Below are positions 58,135-64,000 of a stretch of DNA of 64,000 nucleotides, piece by piece. A program made the position numbers and the translations under genes. The notes below the pieces were generated by a model that was not told the DNA's origin, ran no database searches, and saw only the letters and a program-made list of their open reading frames with translations. The first letter of the stretch is position 1. Each line of letters begins with the position of its first letter. Origin of the DNA: Melampsora larici-populina 98AG31 (taxonomy: Eukaryota > Basidiomycota > Pucciniomycetes > Pucciniales > Melampsoraceae); NCBI RefSeq assembly GCF_000204055.1, contig NW_006768776.1, positions 721,550 to 785,549 of the forward strand, in the 5' to 3' direction.

Positions 58135-59163
58135 ATGGTCAGTTGACTTTCAGGCCTTTGATTCATTTTCATCCGCATGGCAAACTAGTTTTCTCAAGAA
58201 AATTCACTGGAATTCATCCTTTAATACTGATTGATTTTGATTCAACAGGACAAAATCAAAGAGGTATGACATGCTCTGGGAAGATATCAAGGCTAGATGA
58301 TCAACTGATCCAACTCCGTATCTCAACTAAACGCCTCATTAGAAACTTGCCACTCTCCGTGCCGAAGCGGATGCAGGTAAGCCACCCCATCTCATACCTT
58401 TTCTCTTCGTTGACTACTGTTCTCTATCTTTCTGTTTACTCATCGTGTTCATGTTCTATGCATTCCGATCATCTCGTTTTATATAGCTATCGAACGAGCT
58501 GAGGCCGCCGAGGCCAAGAATAAAAAGCTGGAATTGGAAACGATGAATAAAGATCAAGAATTGATTTCTTTACAGCATAAGGTCAGCAACCTTGAAGCTG
58601 ACCTTGAAGCAGCGGAACAAAAGATTACAGATGCCAAGACGGCAAGAGAGGAGGAAGAAACAAATAGGTCGACTAACGAGAATCTGAACCGAAAGATTGC
58701 TCTTCTCGAAAGTGAATTAGATAACGCTGAGAAGAACTTGAGAGAAACGACAGATAAGTGAGCTAACTTTCTGGTTGACCAAAAACGTCTTACTCTTGTC
58801 TTCACTGTAGCTATCCGACTGTTGTCATTCCCAGGCTCTTGGACTGATATCTTTTGTTCCCGTAGACTTCGACAGGTCGATGTTAAAGCCGAACACTTCG
58901 AACGTCAAGTGCAGCGTATCGAGGCGGAGAGAGATTCATGGGAGACAAAGTTCGTTGACACTGTCTTCCGGAGACCTTTGTCCAGATCTAATTTAATTCT
59001 TGTTTATTAGGTGGGAACAGACGCATGAGAAGTACCTTGCCTCGAAGAAGGAACTCGACGAGGTTGTACAACAGATGGAGGTTAGTGGCTTTATAACTTA
59101 ACTTATGTTTTCTTTCATCAAACTAACTGACTATTCCTTCACTTTGGGAAAAAGTCTCTTTGA
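58135..59163 (+). CDS. TPM1: tropomyosin
   Basis: A coiled-coil protein that binds along formin-made actin cables and the cytokinetic ring. Exons: 58135-58137 (only the ATG), 58249-58263 (15 nt), 58343-58376, 58487-58757, 58866-58949 and 59011-59080, total 477 nt in frame. The protein begins MDKIKEKLATLRAEADAA and continues with unbroken heptads (AIERAEAAEAKNKKLELE, LEADLEAAEQKITDAK, RKIALLESELDNAEK) to KELDEVVQQME. The last exon is uncertain. SL plus stop at 59155-59163 would give 161 aa, the usual fungal length. An alternative acceptor before 59284 would give a longer tail ending at 59310. Confidence 0.92.
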
Positions 59164-59310
59164 GTTCGTCATTTTGATTTCTTCAATGGCTGTTTCTATC
59201 GAAAGTCACTTTGTCTTTGCCATTGTTTTACAAGTTATATTCATATCCAATCAAGTTTTCTTATCATTGCTAGTGCCTTTCAGAAAAATTTGGTCGGTGG
59301 TTTCGAGTAA

Positions 59311-60678
59311 TAGACATTTTCTTTTGTCGCAACTTTTATTGGATCAGATTAAAGTCTATTACTACATTCTACCATGGGTATAGGAGTGATTACGTAGCAC
59401 AACGACTTTGTTTTTTCAATACTAAGTATATGGTGACTTTCGATAACTATGTAGGTCTGTACTAGGGGTACCTTCAGTGTGAATTGGAGCGTTGATCAAA
59501 GTCAGGCTAGCAAATGGGTTCCACTCAGGGCTTGGTCATTTTTTCAAATAGAATATTTCCATGCATGTCAGTAACAGTTTAGCTCAATGCAAGTCAATGA
59601 CTTGTCAGCCTTCAACACTTCAGATAAGACTATCCAGCTGGTCAATTATCAGCCGCACTTGATCGAATATTGATCAGCCTCAGGAGCATCAATGTGCTAC
59701 AGTGAGTAATTCAGATGATAGTAGATGAGCTGCCCCTTCTACTATGACTTGATAATATTGAAGGGCAATCTTTGATGAAATTGATTATTTATCAAGAGTT
59801 TGAGCTTTTCAAAATGAAAGATGTGCACCCCAGACTACCAATGAAACAAAATTCAAAGAGCATTGAAGATGAGATTTTAAATCCAACTCTTGAGGGATCA
59901 ATGGAAATGTTTAATCCAAAGTTACGTTCTTGACCAACCATCATGTTGAATAGACTTCATGCTGGTCTCCTTTTGAATATATGAAACAACTGGATCTTAA
60001 TAACGCTCTGATCAGTAGATGCAATACATAACGGTAACCATTAATGTAAGGTCTGAAGTTGAACACCTCGTTACTTTACTTGATTTTCTTTTGAGGGATC
60101 CTTCAATTGGGCTCCAGACCAAAATGTAGAAATAGGTGATATGATACAAACTTGATGTTTCCTCTTTAAATCAATATTGTCAGCAAGCTGAGCAGATAAA
60201 TCTTTCTATGTAGACTTTGGCCTTGTGTAAAGATGAAATGATCGCTTTTTTCTACTTTGATCATTCCAGTACTTCTAGCTATATAGCCCAACATGGTACA
60301 ACTTGTTTTTTTAGAAAACACTCGAGAAAAAATCGAACATCAAATTCTTATCTTTTTGAAAGGTCTCTTTGAACACCCCTTGCTTGAAAGCTTTAAGTTG
60401 AAAATCTCATTTTTTCCTTCATACGAGAAAACTTTCCATCATTACAAATTTCAAAAAGAAAAACCACAATTCCCTTCCACCATAAGATAAACAAAAACAA
60501 AGACAATGGAAACACACACACACAATCAAATCAAATCATAAAAAAATCTTTCAAAACCCTAAACCAGACCAAAATAACCACTTTAACGATCCTAAAAAGT
60601 TTTTCCGCCCCGTTTTGAAAGAAATTCAACACAAGATAAATTTGATGATGTATCACGCCCTGATCACAAATTTGGTTT
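59311..60678. other. intergenic, no recognisable gene
   Basis: AT-rich. The frame at 60293-60490 is not recognised. Confidence 0.4.
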
Positions 60679-62288
60679 TCAAGATTCATCAACTTTCGAC
60701 TTTTTATTCATTCCAGTTTCCACATCTTCCTCTAAAGACCTTTTCCCCATCTCTTTTCCAACCAAACCATCTGTTTCATCTTTCTTCACTTCAGTTTCTT
60801 GCACGGGATTCTTTTTCCTTTTAACTAACATACTTAAATCGTTCACTACCGATGTTCCATTCTCATTCTTATGTGGTAAAACTACATCTTTCAAATACGC
60901 TTGCAGAGCAATCTCTTTGGCATCTAATGGTGCTGCTTGTGGTACGGTTTTTAATTCTTCAAGTTTAGCTTCTAAATCTTCTAGAATCGATTGACATTCT
61001 TGAATTTCATTTGAATCATCTACAGGTCGATTTGAACTCTTTGAAGAATCGACTTTAGAATCAGTTGATGTAAGATTAAGATTCGATTTCAAACTTTCGA
61101 TATAAGTTTTCATTAACTCAATCGCATTTTCAACATGTTCTACTGATTTTGAAATCGAATCTGATCTTTCGGGTAAAAGTTCATATGCTAATGCTGTCCA
61201 AAGATGAGTTTCTGCCATTGATCTACGTGAACAAACTTCGGTTGGTAAAGATTCTTTAACCTTTAGTGAGCTTAAATACGAATTGAGTGCTTCATCGAAC
61301 TTGTCTAGATCAAAAAGGAACACGTTATTTTGAGAAAAGTCAAAAATTATAATGAGTTGCTCTGTGAATTGTATAGGAAATTTTGAAAGAGTCAAGAAAA
61401 AACAGCTGACCTCCTTCTTGATGAACTTCAGCTAAAAGTTCAAAGACTTGAATCAATTTCTTCTTCAACTTAATAAATTCGTCATGATTTGATGCTTTCA
61501 AACTTTCATCTGATAATTGAATCTCAATCGAACTTCTAGCCAATTCAAGTACATAAAAAGCAGCTTCAAGTTCTTCTTCAACCGTACATTGTTCTAAATC
61601 ATCTTCATCTGATCCTGCCTTTTCTTCTTGATCTTGATCTTCATCTTCATCTGAAGAATCACCTGAGAAATGGATATGAGGATTGGTATTGGTTGGTTTT
61701 GATCCTGAAGCTTTTTTTGATTTGAGGTCAGAAGACCCAGAAGGACCTGAATGAGAAGATCATAAATTTGTCAGAAACAAACAATTAAACACGTTCTCTA
61801 AAAGATTGTCTTTGAATATGAAGCTTACCAGATCGATTCGAATCTTGAACTTTTTGATTTGATTCAGGTTCCGGTTCATCTTTATTAGGTTCACCACCAC
61901 CACCGCCTAAACAAGCATTGAGTTTAATAGCATGTTTAACTAAAGCTTTACCATAAAGAATTTGAGCATCCACTACAGCTGGATGTTGATCACCATAATG
62001 AATTGATAAAGTTTCACATGCTCTAGAAAATGAATCAGTTGCATCTTGATAATTTTTTAATGCAAATGATTTAGATCCTTCTGCTAGATCCGATTGAATT
62101 GATTTTAATATCTTTTCATTGGGTGGTTTGATTTGGTTTGTAGATTTCTTTGATTCGGTATTAGTTAATTGATGGTTTTCAGCTCTAATGAATAAATTAA
62201 AGTTGAGTTAGTGAGTTGAAGGAAGTTGGAATTCGATTGAGGAAGAGAATTGATGATAAGAAAAGAACGCGTACGGTTTAGAATCCAT
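60679..62288 (-). CDS. NASP: NASP/Sim3/Hif1-type SHNi-TPR histone chaperone
   Basis: A nuclear escort of histone H3-H4 (and of CENP-A in fission yeast Sim3). Exons: 62288-62275, 62184-61829, 61746-61411 and 61304-60679, giving 443 aa with consistent phases. It starts MDSKPAENHQL. TPR-like helices include ALKNYQDATDSFSRACETLS and QILYGKALVKHAIKLNACL. An acidic insert (SDEDEDQDQEE, SDEDDLEQ) interrupts the repeats, as usual in this family. The later TPR/SHNi segment has LEAAFYVLELARSSIEIQ, KLKKKLIQVFELLAEVHQEG, FDEALNSYLSSLKVKESLP and AETHLWTALAYELL. A long helix follows, and then a Lys-rich C-terminus (MNKKSKVDES) that could act as a nuclear signal. Confidence 0.9.
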
Positions 62289-63198
62289 TGTGATTGATTT
62301 GTGGTTTCAATCAACTCGCTTGATGTATGCTTTGAAAGGTTCTTAAATCTCACTACGGTACCTTACGGAAGCCCTGAGCGTGGGGTCCGCCAACCCTCTT
62401 AAACACATACACAACACCACCGCTCAAAAGCTCACCACTTCAAACTTCAACATCTCTAAAATCAAATTCAACCCATTTCTGTGGTGCTTCCACGCGTTTG
62501 GCGCACCAATTCGACTCGGCCTACATATGTAGAGGCTTCTTCATCTCCATCCATCCCCATCTCTTTGCGCATTGAGCTCACCCTTGGACGATAGAGCAAG
62601 ACTTTGATTCAACTAACCCCAACGATATCAAATTCACTACCTCTGTTCAACTTCGAACGCCTTTCTCTTTTTCATTTCACTTATAATCACTAAAATTGTA
62701 GAAAACAGCAAAAACAAACATTCTACAGCAAAGCTCGCAAGCTGGGTTTTCAACAATGAACAATTATTGACTAAGGTTAAACTTATAATTCTCTATGACA
62801 AAATTCAACAGCTAGAGACACCACTTGATGAGACAGTTTTTGAAAAAGATTGTAATCATTATTGAGAGATGATTTGAGAAAGTCTAGCCTGCAATCACAG
62901 CCAACATCTATGGAGCTAGAGGCTGGTTCAAGCCACATCAACACTTCCTGACCTTCAAACAGAGCCCCACCTTGGATGTAGTAATTTTATCAAAAGACTG
63001 AGTTATGTAGTGAATGCGCAAATTTGAAATGGGCCAAAGCAACTGAGTGTTGAAGTTGAACATGAAAATTTACCTTCCTTCTATCGAGCTGATCACCTTA
63101 CCATAAAGATCCAAACAGGTTGGTTGACCAAATCCCTTTACTGCTCCCCAGTCAACGTTTCATCGTCCTGTTCACCTTCTTGACAGATTGCCTGTTAG
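62289..63198. other. upstream/intergenic region
   Basis: No gene seen. 62.34-62.70 kb is the presumed promoter side of the SHNi-TPR gene. Confidence 0.45.
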
Positions 63199-63774
63199 CT
63201 ACCAATCGCAGGCGATCCAGATTGGAATACATGGGGTTGCCTTTGATGTAGGAAGTTCCGCACGTCGAGTCTCAATTGTGTAGCTGGCGTTCAAACGAGC
63301 AAGAAATTCAAGTTCGGACATCTGCATTTCGCCCGTTGAACGTTTTGCCTCAAGTCGAGACCAGCAGGGGTGGTTATCCTTTGTGATATCGCGAGGTCGA
63401 GCCAGTAATGTGATCGTACTCATTGGATAATCTACAGCGAGTCTAGAAGAGTCATCACAGCAAAAAGCACCCCGATTCCCTTGATATCATTTTGCCACCA
63501 TGTTAATCTTGAAACCCATCCATTGGGTTATCATGTTTTGAGTGAGGATTGGTATTTGCACGTGACTTCTGGAGCAGGATGGACGATATCGGAAATACAG
63601 CTTGAGGTCGAGTGGAATGAGATCGTGAGCAGCAGGTGAGTCGAAGAGTCGATGACGGAGAGGTGGCTCAAATTGGTGATGGGCAAGGATGGGCATATGA
63701 GATGTGACGTTGGATGTATGTAGTAGGCGGTAGTTGTATGTCAAGCTGTGGGCGCCAGGGTGAGTGCGCCGCAC
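63199..63774 (-). CDS. unrecognised possible gene, two exon-like frames
   Basis: 63199-63423 (MSTITLLARPRDITKDNHPC...) is preceded by an acceptor (actcttctag), which would add LAVDYP to its front. 63487-63774 upstream contains FEPPLRHRLFDSPAAHDL and IPLDLKLYFRYRP. Codon use resembles the nearby genes more than the AT-rich spacers. No family recognised, and the join between the two frames is not certain. Confidence 0.3.
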
Positions 63775-64000
63775 AGGGGTGCGGGCGCACCCTGCGACGC
63801 ACCTCTCGCACCTGAGAAGCTAAAAAAGGGGGGGGGCGAGGGGTGCGACAGGGCTGAGCTGCAAGGGATCTTGAGGCTGCCCAGTGACAACAGGCAGAAT
63901 TTTTTTCTTCAGCTCCCTCTCACATACTTCAATGTCCGGTCCAAACAGCTCCAAGTGGATTCTGCCCAACTCCAAACAAGGGCCTCGATGGCAAGGTTTT
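63775..64000. other. GC-rich patch and window end
   Basis: 63775-63850 is rich in GCGCACC/GGGTGCG strings and a G run (63829-63836), resembling the end of a GC-rich transposon. Nothing further can be said. Confidence 0.35.

Overview
The window is nuclear DNA of a fungus. It is most likely a basidiomycete with a repeat-rich, AT-rich genome, and a rust fungus (Pucciniales) would fit. This is inferred from many short GT-AG introns in conserved eukaryotic genes, from tyrosine-recombinase (YR) retrotransposons, and from dense nested transposons. No species can be named from the sequence alone.

Host genes are islands between transposons. (1) 11.1-13.3 kb, minus: an Atg20/Snx41-type PX-BAR sorting nexin, 7 exons, 575 codons, all introns phase 0. 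(2) 39.4-41.4 kb, minus: a multi-exon alpha/beta-hydrolase-fold protein without a normal nucleophile elbow. (3) 44.0-44.8 kb, plus: an NPC2-like ML-domain sterol/lipid-transfer protein, 4 exons, 181 aa. (4) 49.2-55.6 kb, minus: UDP-glucose:glycoprotein glucosyltransferase, with signal peptide, DxD motif and C-terminal KDEL. (5) 58.1-59.2 kb, plus: tropomyosin, starting with micro-exons of 3 and 15 nt. (6) 60.7-62.3 kb, minus: a NASP/Sim3/Hif1-type SHNi-TPR histone chaperone, 4 exons, 443 aa. (3) and (4) both act in the secretory/endolysosomal system; the others have unrelated housekeeping roles. No operon-like or pathway clustering is seen.

The rest is mobile DNA. 0-4.3 kb holds a YR retrotransposon (gag, RT-RNase H with one intron, YR). 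13.56-23.42 kb is a hAT transposon with a perfect 8-bp target duplication, nested twice. A complete Ngaro-type YR retrotransposon (17.02-23.08 kb, split direct repeats A1...B1-A2-B2) sits in its first coding exon. A 920-bp TA-flanked element sits in a later exon. Removing the Ngaro in silico rejoins the hAT reading frame exactly. 25.7-26.5 kb is a LINE 3' end. 27-35.6 kb is a decayed third YR retroelement carrying several TTA/TAA-flanked MITEs. 37.6-38.9 kb is a second, dead hAT. Three TIR elements (23.4-25.4, 35.8-37.4 and 45.7-47.4 kb) have no transposase but contain exon/intron-like pieces of host-type genes, including WD40-like exons and a possible PP2A-B55 exon. They look like gene-capturing (Pack-type) transposons.

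The most notable biology is the nested hAT/Ngaro/MITE locus just upstream of the ATG20-like gene, and the set of possible gene-capture elements. No CRISPR, rRNA or convincing tRNA gene was seen.
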